Shown piece after piece: positions 25,891 through 36,696 of a stretch of 64,000 nt of DNA. Numbering within the stretch: the first letter of the stretch is position 1; each line of letters begins with the position of its first letter. The DNA is from Achromobacter spanius (GTDB lineage Bacteria > Pseudomonadota > Gammaproteobacteria > Burkholderiales > Burkholderiaceae_B). The stretch covers positions 248,001 through 312,000 of the forward strand of contig NZ_CP025030.1 in NCBI RefSeq assembly GCF_002812705.1, given 5' to 3'. A program made the translations under genes and the position numbers. The notes beneath the pieces are model-generated. The model saw nothing but the letters and a program-made list of their open reading frames with translations, had not been told where the DNA came from and ran no database searches.

Positions 25891-27234
25891 ATGAGCCTGC
25901 CTCCCGCTGACATCGCCCCGTTCGTCGCCCGCCGCCAACGCCTGATGGAACGGATGCGCGCCGATGGCGGCGGCATCGCCATCCTGCCGACCGCCCCCGA
26001 AGCCATCCGCAACCGCGACGCCGAATTCCCGTACCGCCACGACAGCGACTTTTTCTACCTCACCGGCTTCACCGAACCCGGCGCCTGGCTGGTGCTGATC
26101 GCGGGCGCGACGGACCGTGCCTTGCTGTTCTGCCGGCCGCGCCATGTGGAACATGAAATCTGGGAAGGCAAGCGGTTCGGCCCCGAGGCGGCGGCCGATA
26201 CCTTCGGTTTTAATGATGCCCATCCGATCGATGCGCTGGATGAGTTGATTCCCAAACTGATGCTGGACCATCCCACGCTTTATGCGCCGCTGGCGGGCGA
26301 CAAGCGCAGTGACGGGCGCCTGCACCGCTGGCTGGCCGCCGCGCGCGACGCTGGCCGCGCGGGCCACGCTCCGCCCGTCCGCCAACAGGACATCCGCGCG
26401 GTGTTGGCGGAAATGCGCCTGGTCAAGGACCCGGCCGAAATCGCCACCATGCGGCGGGCCGCCAAGATATCGGCCGGTGCGCACGCGCGCGCCATGCGGG
26501 TCACCCGCCCCGGCATGCACGAGTACGAACTGGAAGCGGAATTGCTGTATGAATTCCGCCGCCACGGCGCGCAGGCCGTGGCCTACAACAGCATCGTGGC
26601 GGCGGGCGCCAATGCCTGCGTGCTGCACTACCCGGCCGGCGAGGCCGTGCTGCGCGACGGTGACCTGGTCCTGATCGACGCAGGCTGTGAAGTCGACAGC
26701 TACGCCAGCGACATCACCCGGACCTTTCCCGTGAACGGACGCTACAGCGGCCCGCAGCGCGCGCTGTATGACCTGACCGTGGCGGCCCAGCAAGCCGCCG
26801 CGGCCGCCACAGCGCCCGGGCGCACGTTCAATGACGGCCACGAGGCCGCATTGCGCGTGCTGGCGCAAGGCATGCTGGACCTGAAATTGTTGAAAGGGTC
26901 GCTTGACGGCGTGCTGGAGTCCGGCGACTACAGCCGCTTCTACATGCACCGCACCGGCCACTGGCTGGGCTTGGACGTCCATGACGCGGGCGACTACCGC
27001 CAGCCCGGCCCGGCGCAAGGCGGCGACCGCCCGTGGCGCACACTGGAACGCGGCATGATGCTCACGATTGAACCGGGCATTTACGTGCGTCCGGCGGACG
27101 ACGTGCCGGAAAGCTACTGGAACATTGGTATCCGCACGGAAGACGATGCGCTGGTTACTGATGAAGGCTGTGAACTGATCACGCGCGGTGTGCCGGTGGA
27201 AGCCAGCGAGATCGAGGCATTGATGCGCGAATAG
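25891..27234 (+). CDS. pepP: Xaa-Pro aminopeptidase (aminopeptidase P)
   Basis: PepP removes N-terminal residues before proline, using two Mn2+. The 447-residue protein has the AMP_N domain (residues 1-140: FVARRQRLMERMRADGGGIA, YRHDSDFFYLTGF) and the M24 pita-bread domain. Metal-ligand regions are VLIDAGCEVDSYASDITRTFPV, RTGHWLGLDVHD, LTIEPGIY and GIRTEDDALVT. Start ATG 25891 is the first in frame after the promoter region. It diverges from the riboswitch-controlled antiporter. Confidence 0.96.
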   Translation: MSLPPADIAPFVARRQRLMERMRADGGGIAILPTAPEAIRNRDAEFPYRHDSDFFYLTGFTEPGAWLVLIAGATDRALLFCRPRHVEHEIWEGKRFGPEAAADTFGFNDAHPIDALDELIPKLMLDHPTLYAPLAGDKRSDGRLHRWLAAARDAGRAGHAPPVRQQDIRAVLAEMRLVKDPAEIATMRRAAKISAGAHARAMRVTRPGMHEYELEAELLYEFRRHGAQAVAYNSIVAAGANACVLHYPAGEAVLRDGDLVLIDAGCEVDSYASDITRTFPVNGRYSGPQRALYDLTVAAQQAAAAATAPGRTFNDGHEAALRVLAQGMLDLKLLKGSLDGVLESGDYSRFYMHRTGHWLGLDVHDAGDYRQPGPAQGGDRPWRTLERGMMLTIEPGIYVRPADDVPESYWNIGIRTEDDALVTDEGCELITRGVPVEASEIEALMRE

Positions 27235-27271
27235 GCGCGATCGAAAGGGAGAAAACGCGGGTGGGCTGGAA

Positions 27272-27736
27272 CTACAACACCAGCCCGTCCAGCCACCCCA
27301 TGGCCACCCAGACGTAGACCACCACCATGGCGATGGCGAACATCGACACCACCGACCCCACCAGACACGCCAGCAGCGCCACCAGCACCGGCCCCCAGCC
27401 CGTGGACGTGGGCCGGCCCAGCCCGGGGTTGTAGCGCCGGTCGAATTTTTCGTCGGACATCAGCGAAAACACGGCGCTTTCAATGAATCCGTCGATCATG
27501 GGAATGAACAACAGGAAGAAGGCGGGGTTGTCGTACCAGACCGGGTAATAGCGGAACGCACAGAACAGGCTGACTGCGGCCAGCAGTGTCACGGCCCAGG
27601 CGTAACGGCGGCCCAGATACCACCAGTGCGCACCCAGCCACCCAAACAGACAAGCCAGCAGCCCCACGGCGACCTTGCCGCGCGGACGTCGGGCGGGGGC
27701 GGCGGACAGTGAAGGTGAAGCCTGAACCTGCGTCAT
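27272..27736 (-). CDS. TM2/NINE-type small membrane protein
   Basis: A 154-residue membrane protein. After a polar N-terminus, KVAVGLLACLFGWLGAHWWYLG and the following turn resemble the TM2 domain (GxxGxHxFYLG). Further helices lie near residues 70-92 and 115-150. The frame continues open to 29215 but that is antisense to the UbiH-family gene, so ATG 27736 (MTQVQASPSL) is used. Function is unknown. It is convergent with pepP and divergent from the UbiH-family gene. Confidence 0.82.
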   Translation of the reverse strand: MTQVQASPSLSAAPARRPRGKVAVGLLACLFGWLGAHWWYLGRRYAWAVTLLAAVSLFCAFRYYPVWYDNPAFFLLFIPMIDGFIESAVFSLMSDEKFDRRYNPGLGRPTSTGWGPVLVALLACLVGSVVSMFAIAMVVVYVWVAMGWLDGLVL

Positions 27737-27826
27737 GGGAATCAACCTGGGGATCAACCGGAAAGGATGGGGCGCGGCCGGCCGCGCTGGCTGTGCCGGA
27801 TTGTAGTGGACGGTTAAAATCCCGGC

Positions 27827-28990
27827 ATGACTGCATCCGCCTTCGACATTGCGATTCTTGGCGCCGGCCCCGTGGGCCGCGTGCTGGCCCTGATGCTGGC
27901 GCGTGTGGCGCCGGACCCGGCGCGCATCGCCCTGCTCGCCGGTACCGCCCCGGCCACCCCCGCCGCCGCCGTGCCCGCCTCGGACCCCCGCGTGCTGGCC
28001 ATGAACCACGGCAGCCGCGTGTTGCTGGAATTGTTGCAGGCCTGGCCCGAGCGGTCGGCTGATATTCGCAACATCCATGTGTCGCAGCGCGGGCGCCTTG
28101 GCCGCACCGTTATCCAGAACACGGATTTCGGCGTACCGCAGTTGGGCAGCGTGGTGGCCTATTCCGGCTTGCACGCCAAGTTGGACGGACGCGTGGCGGC
28201 CTGTGGCGTCACCGTGCTGCCTGGCCCCGGCGCCCTGATCGAACGCCAGGACGTGGACGGGGTGCACATCAAGCAAGGGGACCACACCCTGCTGTGCCAA
28301 GTCGCCGTACAGTCTGACGGCGCGGGCGCCACCGACGTACGCCGCGACTATGACCAGCATGCCGTCCTGACGACGGCCCACGCCACGCTGCCGCGCCGGG
28401 GCTGGGCCTGGGAACGCTTTACTTCCGAAGGTCCGCTGGCCCTGCTGCCGCATCCGCAGACGCCGGACGCCTATTCGGTGGTCTGGTGCAGCGCGCCGGA
28501 ACGGGCCAAAGAACTGGCCGCGTTGGACAACGCGGCGTTCTCGTCGGCGCTGTCCGCCGCCTTTGGCGACCGCCTGGGCAGATTGTCGAGCCAAGCGCCC
28601 CGCCACGTTTTTCCGCTGGCACTGGCCGCCCGCCGCGCCCAGGTGCAAGGGCGCGTGGCCGCCATCGGCAACGCCGCCCAGACCCTGCATCCCGTGGCAG
28701 GCCAGGGCCTGAACCTGGGCTTGCGCGACGCCGCCAGGTTGGCCCAGACGCTGGCCGGCTGGCTGGCCCGGCCCGAGTCCAGCCCGACTTCCCTCTTGAC
28801 CGAGTTTGCCCAGGCCCGTCAGGTCGACCGCGCCATCACCGCGGGCCTGACTGATTTGATGCCGCGCGTGTTCGCGACCGGTCTGGCCCCGGTTGAACAT
28901 GCCTGCGGGCTGGCCTTGCTGGGAATGGATCTGGCGTCGCCGTTGCGCGCCCCGCTGGCCCAGCATCTGCTGCAAGGCTTTCGCGCCTGA
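27827..28990 (+). CDS. FAD monooxygenase of the UbiH/UbiF/COQ6 family
   Basis: A 387-residue flavin hydroxylase, probably acting on a ubiquinone precursor ring. The dinucleotide fold is AFDIAILGAGPVGRVLALML near residues 5-24. The second FAD motif is AAIGNAAQTLHPVAGQGLNLGLRDAARLA near residues 279-307, whose GQGLNLGLRD is diagnostic of the UbiH-type group. Whether it is UbiH, UbiF or a paralogue cannot be decided without a tree. It ends 150 nt before dusB, on the same strand. Confidence 0.9.
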   Translation: MTASAFDIAILGAGPVGRVLALMLARVAPDPARIALLAGTAPATPAAAVPASDPRVLAMNHGSRVLLELLQAWPERSADIRNIHVSQRGRLGRTVIQNTDFGVPQLGSVVAYSGLHAKLDGRVAACGVTVLPGPGALIERQDVDGVHIKQGDHTLLCQVAVQSDGAGATDVRRDYDQHAVLTTAHATLPRRGWAWERFTSEGPLALLPHPQTPDAYSVVWCSAPERAKELAALDNAAFSSALSAAFGDRLGRLSSQAPRHVFPLALAARRAQVQGRVAAIGNAAQTLHPVAGQGLNLGLRDAARLAQTLAGWLARPESSPTSLLTEFAQARQVDRAITAGLTDLMPRVFATGLAPVEHACGLALLGMDLASPLRAPLAQHLLQGFRA

Positions 28991-29142
28991 TCCACCCGCG
29001 ATCCGAGCACAATCCGGCCCCGCCACCCGGCCCTGAAATGGGACCCTGGAATAGGGTCGGATCCGCCTGATTTCTCCCTTCTTGTTACCAAGCTGTCGCC
29101 CTCGAAAAATGGGGGTTTGATCGAGCCGGTTAAAATGTGACC

Positions 29143-30168
29143 ATGCGCATAGGCCAGTGGACCCTTCCCAACAACGTTCTAGTCGCGCCCATGGCGGGCG
29201 TGACGGACCGTCCATTCCGACAACTTTGCAAGAAGTTGGGGGCGGGCTATGCCGTGTCCGAAATGGCCGCCAGCAACCCCAAGCTGTGGGACAGCGTCAA
29301 GACGTCGCGCCGCCTGAACCACGACGGCGAAATTGCGCCCATTTCGGTCCAGATTGCGGGCGCCGACCCGGCCATGATGGCCGAGGCCGCCGTCTTCAAT
29401 GCCGGCAAGGGCGCGCGCATCATCGACATCAACATGGGCTGCCCGGTCAAGAAAGTGTGTAACGTGGCGTCGGGTTCGGCGCTGCTGCGCCATGAAGACC
29501 TGATCGTCCGCATCCTGGACGCCGTGGTGTCAGCCTGCGCGCCGTTGGGCGTGCCGGTCACCTTGAAGACCCGCACGGGTTGGGACCGCGACAGCCGCAA
29601 CGCCTTGCGCGTGGCCAAGCTGGCCGAAAACGCCGGCATCGCGGCCCTGACGCTGCACGGCCGCACCCGCGCCGACCTCTATACGGGCGAGGCGGAATAT
29701 GACACTATCCGCGCCGTCAAGGCCGAGCTGACCATCCCCGTGATCGCAAACGGAGATATCGACTCTCCTGAAAAAGCCAAGCACGTCCTGGATTACACTG
29801 GCGCCGACGCGGTCATGATTGGCCGGGCGGCACAGGGCCGTCCCTGGATCTTCCGCGAAATCGATCACTATTTGCGCACGGGCGTATCACTGGCCCCGCC
29901 CTCCCATGGGGAAATGCGCGAGCTGTTGCTTGAACATCTCGACGACCATTACCGCTTCTATGGCGAGCACACCGGCGTACGCACGGCGCGCAAGCATATC
30001 GGCTGGTATCTGGACGGCCTGCCGGGCGCGGATTCGTTCTGCGCCCGCATGAACCTGATCGACAATACCCGCGACCAGTGGCGGGCGGTGTCGGATTGGT
30101 TCGACACCCTCTCGCGCGACGGCGAGCCCCACCCGGCGCCGGTCGCAGAAGCCCTGCTGGCGGCATGA
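29143..30168 (+). CDS. dusB: tRNA-dihydrouridine synthase B
   Basis: DusB reduces a uridine in the tRNA D-loop with FMN and NADPH. The 341-residue protein starts at ATG 29143 (MRIGQWTLPNNVLVAPMAGV); a GTG two codons earlier is possible. Motifs: MAGVTDRPFRQLC, IDINMGCPVKKVC with the catalytic Cys, TLKTRTGWD, LTLHGRTR, ANGDIDSPEKA and AVMIGRAAQGRPWIF. It precedes fis by 36 nt, the same dusB-fis order as in enterobacteria. Confidence 0.97.
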   Translation: MRIGQWTLPNNVLVAPMAGVTDRPFRQLCKKLGAGYAVSEMAASNPKLWDSVKTSRRLNHDGEIAPISVQIAGADPAMMAEAAVFNAGKGARIIDINMGCPVKKVCNVASGSALLRHEDLIVRILDAVVSACAPLGVPVTLKTRTGWDRDSRNALRVAKLAENAGIAALTLHGRTRADLYTGEAEYDTIRAVKAELTIPVIANGDIDSPEKAKHVLDYTGADAVMIGRAAQGRPWIFREIDHYLRTGVSLAPPSHGEMRELLLEHLDDHYRFYGEHTGVRTARKHIGWYLDGLPGADSFCARMNLIDNTRDQWRAVSDWFDTLSRDGEPHPAPVAEALLAA

Positions 30169-30204
30169 CCGCCTCAACACCAACATAAAAATATCTGTAC
30201 TCAA

Positions 30205-30444
30205 ATGAGCAAGAAAGATGTCCTGGAAGAATGCGTGCGCGCCAGCCTGGAGCGCTATTTCGAAGACTTGGGTGAATCCGAGCCCCACGATATGTGGGAC
30301 ATGGTGATGCGCTGCGTTGAACGCCCGGCGCTTGAAGTGGCGCTGGAGCGATCGGGCGGCAACCAGTCGCGCGCGTCTGAAATGCTGGGCATCACCCGCA
30401 ACACCCTGCGCAAGAAGTTGCTGGCGCACAATATCCAGGTATAG
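30205..30444 (+). CDS. fis: Fis-family nucleoid-associated protein
   Basis: A 79-residue Fis homologue, shorter than the 98-residue enterobacterial protein because the N-terminal beta-hairpin arm is reduced. The C-terminal HTH is intact: LEVALERSGGNQSRASEMLG and ITRNTLRKKL. Fis bends DNA and adjusts transcription and recombination. It follows dusB, as in E. coli, and precedes purH by 105 nt. Confidence 0.95.
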   Translation: MSKKDVLEECVRASLERYFEDLGESEPHDMWDMVMRCVERPALEVALERSGGNQSRASEMLGITRNTLRKKLLAHNIQV

Positions 30445-30549
30445 CTTTTCCGCGAGGACGGCCCCCCGGCGGGCGCCGCCCTCTCCCACGCCGATTTCCC
30501 ATCCCGACCTGAACGAGAAAGGCGCACCGCCCGACTCCCGTCCCCCACC

Positions 30550-32139
30550 ATGAAAATCGAAACCGCCCTGCTTTCGGTGTCCGACAAGACCGGCATCGTT
30601 GAATTTGCCCGCGCCCTGGCCGCGCGCGGCGTGCGCCTGCTGTCGACCGGCGGCACCGCCAAGTTGCTGGCCGACGCCGGCCTGACCGTCACTGAAGTGG
30701 CCGCCCACACGGGTTCGCCGGAAATTCTGGATGGCCGCGTCAAGACGCTGCACCCGAAGATTCACGGCGGCCTCCTGGCCCGTCGCGACAGCGCCGAGCA
30801 CATGGACACCATCAAGGCGGCGGGCATCGATCGCATCGACATGCTGGTGGTTAACCTGTACCCGTTCCGTGAAACGGTGGCCAAGCCTGATTGCACGTTC
30901 GCCGACGCGGTCGAGAACATCGACATCGGCGGCCCGGCCATGCTGCGCGCGGCCGCCAAGAACCACGGCACCGAAGCAGGTGGCGTGACGGTCGTGATCG
31001 ACCCGGTGGACTATTCGCGCGTGCTGGCCGAAATGGACAAGAACGGCAGCACGTCCTATGGCCTGCGTCTGGCGCTGGCCTCGAAGGTCTATGCCCACAC
31101 GGCCGCCTACGACGGCGCCATCGCCGCCTACCTGACCAGCCTGACCGAAGCCGAACCGGCCCAGGAGGCCGTGCCGGCCCGTAACGAATGGCCCGGCACG
31201 CTGACCTTGCAGGTCAAGCAAGAGCAGGCGCTGCGCTACGGCGAAAACCCCCATCAGACCGCCGCCTTCTACGTGGACGCGCAGCGTCCGGCCGGCCTGT
31301 TGGGCAACTACCGCCAACTGCAGGGCAAGGAACTGTCCTACAACAACATCGCCGACGCCGACGCCGCATGGGAATGCGCGCGCAGCTTCGACGCGCCTGC
31401 CTGCGTCATCGTCAAGCACGCCAACCCCTGCGGCGTAGCCGTGGCGGCCAACACGCTGGGCGCTTACCAGCAAGCATTCAAGACCGACCCGACCTCCGCG
31501 TTCGGCGGCATCATTGCCTTTAACCGTCCGGTGGACGCCGCCACGGCCGAAGCCGTCAGCGCCCAGTTCCTGGAAGTGCTGCTGGCGCCCGCCTACGACG
31601 GCGCCGCGCTGGCCATTCTGGCCGCCAAGAAGAACGTGCGCGTGCTGGAAGTGCCGATGGGAGTGGGCCAGAACGCCTTCGACATCAAGCGCGTGGGCGG
31701 CGGCTGGCTGGTGCAAAGCCCGGACGCCTACAACGTGCCGCGCGATGCGCTGAAGGTGGTCAGCAAGCGCCAGCCCACCGAGCAGGAAATGAACGATCTG
31801 GCTTTCGCGTGGAAGGTTGCCAAGTACGTCAAGTCCAACGCCATCGTCTTCGTGGGCGGCGGCATGACCTTGGGCGTGGGCGCCGGCCAGATGAGCCGCA
31901 TCGACTCGGCGCGCATTGCGTCGATCAAGGCGGAAAACGCCGGCCTGACGTTGAAGGGTTCGGCCGTGGCGTCGGACGCTTTCTTCCCGTTCCGCGACGG
32001 CCTGGACGTGGTGGTGGCGGCTGGCGCAACCTGCGTCATCCAGCCCGGCGGCAGCATGCGTGACGATGAAGTCATCGCGGCAGCCGACGAGCATGGCATC
32101 GCCATGGTGCTGACCGGCACCCGCCACTTCCGCCACTGA
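30550..32139 (+). CDS. purH: Bifunctional AICAR transformylase/IMP cyclohydrolase
   Basis: PurH carries out the last two steps of IMP synthesis. The 529-residue protein has the N-terminal MGS-like cyclohydrolase domain ([45 protein letters not shown]) and the AICARFT domain with the KHANPCGVA signature, [25 protein letters not shown] and the end [12 protein letters not shown] and TGTRHFRH. Length is normal. Its stop overlaps the ruvC start by one base. Confidence 0.97.
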   Translation: MKIETALLSVSDKTGIVEFARALAARGVRLLSTGGTAKLLADAGLTVTEVAAHTGSPEILDGRVKTLHPKIHGGLLARRDSAEHMDTIKAAGIDRIDMLVVNLYPFRETVAKPDCTFADAVENIDIGGPAMLRAAAKNHGTEAGGVTVVIDPVDYSRVLAEMDKNGSTSYGLRLALASKVYAHTAAYDGAIAAYLTSLTEAEPAQEAVPARNEWPGTLTLQVKQEQALRYGENPHQTAAFYVDAQRPAGLLGNYRQLQGKELSYNNIADADAAWECARSFDAPACVIVKHANPCGVAVAANTLGAYQQAFKTDPTSAFGGIIAFNRPVDAATAEAVSAQFLEVLLAPAYDGAALAILAAKKNVRVLEVPMGVGQNAFDIKRVGGGWLVQSPDAYNVPRDALKVVSKRQPTEQEMNDLAFAWKVAKYVKSNAIVFVGGGMTLGVGAGQMSRIDSARIASIKAENAGLTLKGSAVASDAFFPFRDGLDVVVAAGATCVIQPGGSMRDDEVIAAADEHGIAMVLTGTRHFRH

Positions 32140-32687
32140 TGCGCGTCCTGGGCATCGATCCCGGCTTGCGCCGCACCGGCTTCGGTGTGATCGATGCCGA
32201 GGGCTCGCGGCTGCGCTACGTGGCCAGCGGGACCATCGTGGTCCCGCCGGCACTGACGCTGGCCGAGCGCCTGAAAGTCATTCTGGACAATCTGCGCGAA
32301 GTGGCGCGCGACACCCAACCCGATGTCGCCGCGCTTGAAATCGTCTTTCTGAACACCAACCCCGCGTCCACGCTGCTGCTGGGCCAGGCCCGGGGCGCGG
32401 CGCTGTGCGCCTTGGCGGACAGTTCGCTGGCGGTGCACGAATACACGGCCTTGCAGATCAAGAAGGCCGTGGTGGGCACCGGCCGCGCCGCCAAGGAGCA
32501 GGTGCAGATGATGGTGCAGCATCTGCTGTCACTGGACGGCGTGCCCGCGCCCGACTCCGCCGACGCGCTGGCCTGCGCCATCTGCCACGCGCACGTCGGG
32601 CCCTTGCAGGACAAACTGGAACGGCTGGGCACGGCATTGCGCATGGGCGGCAAGACCCGTTTCCGCAACGGCCGCTTGATCGGCTGA
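32139..32687 (+). CDS. ruvC: Holliday junction resolvase RuvC
   Basis: RuvC cuts Holliday junctions at the end of recombination repair. The 182-residue endonuclease has the RNase-H-like fold with the catalytic Asp in [16 protein letters not shown], the Glu in [10 protein letters not shown], and C-terminal acids in [13 protein letters not shown]. The start ATG shares a base with the purH stop, so translation is coupled. ruvA follows after 139 nt. Confidence 0.97.
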   Translation: MRVLGIDPGLRRTGFGVIDAEGSRLRYVASGTIVVPPALTLAERLKVILDNLREVARDTQPDVAALEIVFLNTNPASTLLLGQARGAALCALADSSLAVHEYTALQIKKAVVGTGRAAKEQVQMMVQHLLSLDGVPAPDSADALACAICHAHVGPLQDKLERLGTALRMGGKTRFRNGRLIG

Positions 32688-32826
32688 TTCCTGCCACGGG
32701 CGCGCGGCATTCAAGTGCGGCGCGCCGACAATTCCCCCACCCGACTCGCACGGCCGCTTGCGCGTATAGAATGCCCGCATTCGCCGCGCATTCCGCGCGC
32801 GCCATTGCTACCAGGCCATCATCACC

Positions 32827-33399
32827 ATGATCGGACGCATTACCGGAACCCTGATCGAAAAGCTGCCTCCCACCATCTGCGTGGACGTGGGCGGCTTGGG
32901 GTATGACATCGACGTGTCCATGAGCACGCTGTATTCGCTGCCGGAAACCGGCGCGCGCGTCACGCTTTATACCCACCTGACGGTGCGCGAAGATGCGCAC
33001 ATCCTTTACGGCTTTGGCACCGCCAGCGAACGCAGCGCGTTTCGCGAACTGATCAAGGTCAGCGGCATCGGCGCGCGCACGGCGCTGTCGGTGCTGTCCG
33101 GCATGTCGGTGGCGGACCTGGCGCAGGCCATCACCTTGCAGGAAACCGGCCGTCTGACGCGCGTACCCGGCATCGGCAAGAAGACCGCCGAACGGCTGTT
33201 GCTGGAAATGCGCGGCAAGCTCGGCGCGGACATCGGCGCCACCTCGCACGCTACGCCGGACAACCAGTCGGACATCCTGAACGCACTGCTGGCGTTGGGC
33301 TATTCGGAAAAGGAATCGCTGTCGGCGTTGAAGACGCTGCCCGAAGGCGTGGGCGTGTCCGACGGCATCAAGCAGGCGCTCAAGGCACTGGCGCGCTAG
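32827..33399 (+). CDS. ruvA: Holliday junction branch migration protein RuvA
   Basis: RuvA forms the tetrameric DNA-binding core of the RuvAB translocase. The 190-residue protein has the OB fold ([20 protein letters not shown]), the tandem HhH motifs ([19 protein letters not shown] and [19 protein letters not shown]) and the C-terminal RuvB-binding domain ([20 protein letters not shown]). ruvB is not next to it: two leftward genes and an inversion of direction separate them. Confidence 0.97.
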   Translation: MIGRITGTLIEKLPPTICVDVGGLGYDIDVSMSTLYSLPETGARVTLYTHLTVREDAHILYGFGTASERSAFRELIKVSGIGARTALSVLSGMSVADLAQAITLQETGRLTRVPGIGKKTAERLLLEMRGKLGADIGATSHATPDNQSDILNALLALGYSEKESLSALKTLPEGVGVSDGIKQALKALAR

Positions 33400-34322
33400 G
33401 TCTGGGTAGTGCGCTGCAAATAACGCGGCGCCACGGCCTCAAGACCCGTCGGCACCACGTGCAATTCGGGCGCGATCGGACCCACGCAGATGTTGTCGCG
33501 GCGCAAGGAATCCAGGTTGTCGCGCGACATCAGCGGTTCGCCCGGCATGCATTCGAACAGGCGCGCCTGCATGCGCCCCACCCCCATGGGCACGGGAATC
33601 ACGGGCCGAGGGTTGCCGCTCCAGGCCGCGCACAAGCGCGCGATCTCACCCAGCGTGTAGATCTGCGGGCCACCCAGCTCGTACGTCTTGCCGCAGGTGT
33701 GGGTATCGCCCAGCGCCGTCGCCATGGCCGCCACCACGTCGCCCACATACACCGGCTGCATGCGCGCATGCGCGCCCGCCAAGGGCAAGACCGGCAGCCA
33801 GCGAGCCAGTGATGCAAACATATTGGTGAAATTGTCGTCCGGGCCGAAGATGACCGACGGACGGAAAATGGTCCAGCCGCCGTCGTTGCCGGGTGAAAAC
33901 TCGCTTTTGATGGCGGCTTCGCCATCGCCCTTGGAACGCTGGTACATGCTGTCGCCCTGCGAATCAGCGCCTAGCGCGCTGATATGCAGCAGGCGGCGGA
34001 CGCCATGGCGCTGGCAGGCCCGCGCAATGCGTTGCGGCAGATGGACATGCGCGCGCGCAAAATCAGAGCCGTATGGCTTGCCGACGTTGCCGTGCAGGAT
34101 GCCCACCAGGTTCACCACCACGTCGCAACCCGCGACCAGCTCGTCCAGCGCGGCATCGTCATGGATGTCGGTCTGGATCAGTGTGGTGGTGGGATGGACT
34201 TGCAGTTCGCTGCCGCGCGCCAACAGGCGGGTAGGCACGATGATCTGGTGCAGGTCGCCGGAAAGCCGGGCAATCAGGTGACGGCCGATGAAACCGGTGC
34301 CGCCGATGACAAGGATACGCAT
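33396..34322 (-). CDS. NDUFA9-like NAD(P)-binding protein
   Basis: A 308-residue atypical short-chain dehydrogenase of the complex I NDUFA9 group. The Rossmann motif is [20 protein letters not shown]. Later segments include [31 protein letters not shown] and [17 protein letters not shown]. The Tyr-x3-Lys of active SDRs is replaced by YQRSK. Bacterial members are of unclear role and need not be part of complex I. The stop overlaps the end of ruvA by 4 nt on the opposite strand. Confidence 0.9.
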   Translation of the reverse strand: MRILVIGGTGFIGRHLIARLSGDLHQIIVPTRLLARGSELQVHPTTTLIQTDIHDDAALDELVAGCDVVVNLVGILHGNVGKPYGSDFARAHVHLPQRIARACQRHGVRRLLHISALGADSQGDSMYQRSKGDGEAAIKSEFSPGNDGGWTIFRPSVIFGPDDNFTNMFASLARWLPVLPLAGAHARMQPVYVGDVVAAMATALGDTHTCGKTYELGGPQIYTLGEIARLCAAWSGNPRPVIPVPMGVGRMQARLFECMPGEPLMSRDNLDSLRRDNICVGPIAPELHVVPTGLEAVAPRYLQRTTQT

Positions 34323-34462
34323 GCCGCAGCCCCCTGTTCGTCAGGATCGAGACCCGATTCTGCCCTGCACGGACAACAACCGCAAGCACGCATCGTCGGC
34401 CCGGGGTGCGGGCCGCTTGATGCGCGTCATGCGTGGGTCAATTCACCTGCCATTCTGGGGGG

Positions 34463-35428
34463 TCAGGACGCCAGCAGCTTGGCGTAGGCCGGAAGGTCGA
34501 CGTTGCCGCCGCTGATGATGACCCCGACCCGCGCGCCCTGCACCGGCACCACGTTCTGCATGACCGCGGCCGCGGCCAGGCAGCCCGTGGGTTCCACCAC
34601 CATCTTCATGCGTTCGGCAAAGAACTTCATGGTGGTGACCAACTGGGCGTCCGACACCGTGACGATGTCGCGCACATATTTCTGGATGAGCGGGAAGGTC
34701 AGGTTCCCCAGGTGGGTGGTGGCGGCGCCATCGGCCAAGGTCTTGGGGGCGGGAATTCGGACGATTTCACCCTTGCGCAGCGACTGTTGGCCGTCGTTGC
34801 CGGCTTCGGGCTCAACGCCGTACACCAGGCAGCGCGGGCTGAGCGCAAAGGCCGACAAGGCGGATCCCGACAACAGGCCGCCGCCGCCCAGGCAGACGAA
34901 CAGATAGTCCAGTTCGCCCACTTCCTCGAACAATTCCTTGGCCGCCGTGCCCTGCCCCGTGATCACGTCTTCGTGGTCGTAGGGCGGGATCAGCGTGGCC
35001 CCGGTTTCGGCCTGGATACGCCGCGCGATCTGTTCGCGGTCTTCGGTGTAACGGTCATAGGTGACGATCTTGCCGCCGTAGCCTTCGGTGGCGGCGCGCT
35101 TGGCCGCCGGGGCGTCCAGCGGCATGATGATCGTGGCCGACACGCCCTGCAGCTTGGAGGCCAGCGCAATGGCCTGCGCATGGTTGCCCGACGAGAACGT
35201 CACCACGCCGGCGGCGCGCTGTTCGGGCGTCAGGCGCGCGATGGCGTTGTAGCCGCCCCGGAACTTGAAGGCGCCCATGCGCTGGAAGTTCTCGCACTTG
35301 AAGAAGATCGACGCGCCGCTGATGGCGTCGGCCGTGGCCGAGGTCAAGACGGGCGTGCGGTGTGCGTTGCCGGCCAGGCGCTCGCTGGCGCGCACGACGT
35401 CATCATAGGTAGGCAGTTCGGGCAGCAT
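34463..35428 (-). CDS. PLP-dependent threonine/serine dehydratase-like enzyme
   Basis: A 321-residue fold-type II PLP enzyme. The PLP Lys is in MGAFKFRGGYNAI near residue 54. SSGNHAQAIALA and VCLGGGGLLSG (phosphate loop) follow. There is no C-terminal ACT domain, so it is not an allosteric biosynthetic IlvA. Size and motifs fit serine racemase, threo-3-hydroxyaspartate ammonia-lyase or catabolic threonine dehydratase, which cannot be separated by eye. It lies between the NDUFA9-like gene and ruvB, all leftward. Confidence 0.9.
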   Translation of the reverse strand: MLPELPTYDDVVRASERLAGNAHRTPVLTSATADAISGASIFFKCENFQRMGAFKFRGGYNAIARLTPEQRAAGVVTFSSGNHAQAIALASKLQGVSATIIMPLDAPAAKRAATEGYGGKIVTYDRYTEDREQIARRIQAETGATLIPPYDHEDVITGQGTAAKELFEEVGELDYLFVCLGGGGLLSGSALSAFALSPRCLVYGVEPEAGNDGQQSLRKGEIVRIPAPKTLADGAATTHLGNLTFPLIQKYVRDIVTVSDAQLVTTMKFFAERMKMVVEPTGCLAAAAVMQNVVPVQGARVGVIISGGNVDLPAYAKLLAS

Positions 35429-35518
35429 GGGAATCCGGTCCTTTGATAGCGGGGATGTCGAAACCCCAGGATCATAAACCCGCCGCGCCGATCGCGCCGC
35501 GCCCGCTACCCGACCCGC

Positions 35519-36592
35519 CTACTTATTGAAGAGTTCGCCGGTGCCGGTGGCCGCGCCAGCGGGAGGCGCCAGGCCCAGATGGCGCCAGGTGGACAGCGTG
35601 GCGGTGCGGCCGCGTGGCGTGCGTTGCAGATAGCCGTGCTGGATCAGGTAGGGCTCGATCACGTCTTCGATGGTGTCGCGCTCTTCGCCGATCGCGGCCG
35701 CCAGGCTGTCCACGCCCACCGGGCCGCCGTCGAACTTGTGGATGATGGCTTCCAGCAGCTTGCGGTCCATCAGGTCCAGTCCCTGCGGGTCGACTTCCAG
35801 CATCGCCAACGCACGGCCGGCAACGTCGGCGTCGATGGTGCCGCTGGCTTTGACCTCGGCGTAGTCGCGCACGCGGCGCAGCAAGCGGTTGGCGATACGC
35901 GGGGTGCCGCGTGCGCGGCGCGCCACTTCCGCAGCGCCATCGGGCGTGATGACGGCGTTGAGCAAGCCCGCGCTGCGCGTCACGATATGGCCCAAGTCCG
36001 TGGCGTTGTAGAACTCCAGCCGCGAGACGATGCCGAAGCGGTCGCGCAGCGGGTTCGTCAACATGCCCGCGCGCGTGGTGGCGCCCACCAGCGTGAACGG
36101 CTGCAGGTCCAGCTTGACGCTGCGCGCGGCCGGGCCTTCGCCGATCAGGATGTCGATCTGGAAATCTTCCAGCGCCGGATAGAGAATTTCTTCCACCACG
36201 GGCGACAGGCGGTGGATTTCATCGATGAACAGCACATCGTTCTTTTCCAGGTTCGTCAGCAATGCGGCCAGGTCGCCCGGGCGTTCCAGCACGGGGCCGG
36301 AAGTCTGGCGCAGTTGCACGCCCATTTCGTGCGCAATGATGTGGGCCAGCGTGGTCTTGCCCAGCCCTGGCGGGCCGAAGAGCAGCACGTGGTCCAGGGC
36401 TTCGCCGCGCTTGCGCGCCGCGGCGATGAAGATTTCAAGCTGCTCGCGCGCGCGCTGCTGGCCCACGTATTCCTGCAGCGCCTTGGGCCGCAAGGCGCGC
36501 TCGATCGATTCCTCGTTGGGCGACACCGGCTGCGGCGCCACAATGCGAGGGGCGTCGGGACGAGAGGAAAGGGAATCGGACTGGATGGCCAT
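35519..36592 (-). CDS. ruvB: Holliday junction branch migration helicase RuvB
   Basis: RuvB is the AAA+ motor that drives branch migration with RuvA. The 357-residue protein has Walker [10 protein letters not shown], Walker B region [10 protein letters not shown], sensor segments ([10 protein letters not shown]) and the C-terminal winged helix ([18 protein letters not shown]). The start is ATG 36592 ([10 protein letters not shown]); a longer frame to 36628 is not needed. It is transcribed toward ruvA and is separated from it by two genes. Confidence 0.97.
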   Translation of the reverse strand: MAIQSDSLSSRPDAPRIVAPQPVSPNEESIERALRPKALQEYVGQQRAREQLEIFIAAARKRGEALDHVLLFGPPGLGKTTLAHIIAHEMGVQLRQTSGPVLERPGDLAALLTNLEKNDVLFIDEIHRLSPVVEEILYPALEDFQIDILIGEGPAARSVKLDLQPFTLVGATTRAGMLTNPLRDRFGIVSRLEFYNATDLGHIVTRSAGLLNAVITPDGAAEVARRARGTPRIANRLLRRVRDYAEVKASGTIDADVAGRALAMLEVDPQGLDLMDRKLLEAIIHKFDGGPVGVDSLAAAIGEERDTIEDVIEPYLIQHGYLQRTPRGRTATLSTWRHLGLAPPAGAATGTGELFNK

Positions 36593-36696
36593 GGTGCGGA
36601 AAACGACAAGGGACGAAGCAGGATGCATCGTACCGTATGGTGGCGCCGGCTAGGGGGGCCGGCTAGTGGCCCCACCCCGGCGTCCGGTTCCACCGG

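Noticed and set aside
27737..29215. 647-residue form of the TM2 protein
   Set aside because: The extra part is antisense to the UbiH-family gene and is low-complexity Gln/Arg/Gly.
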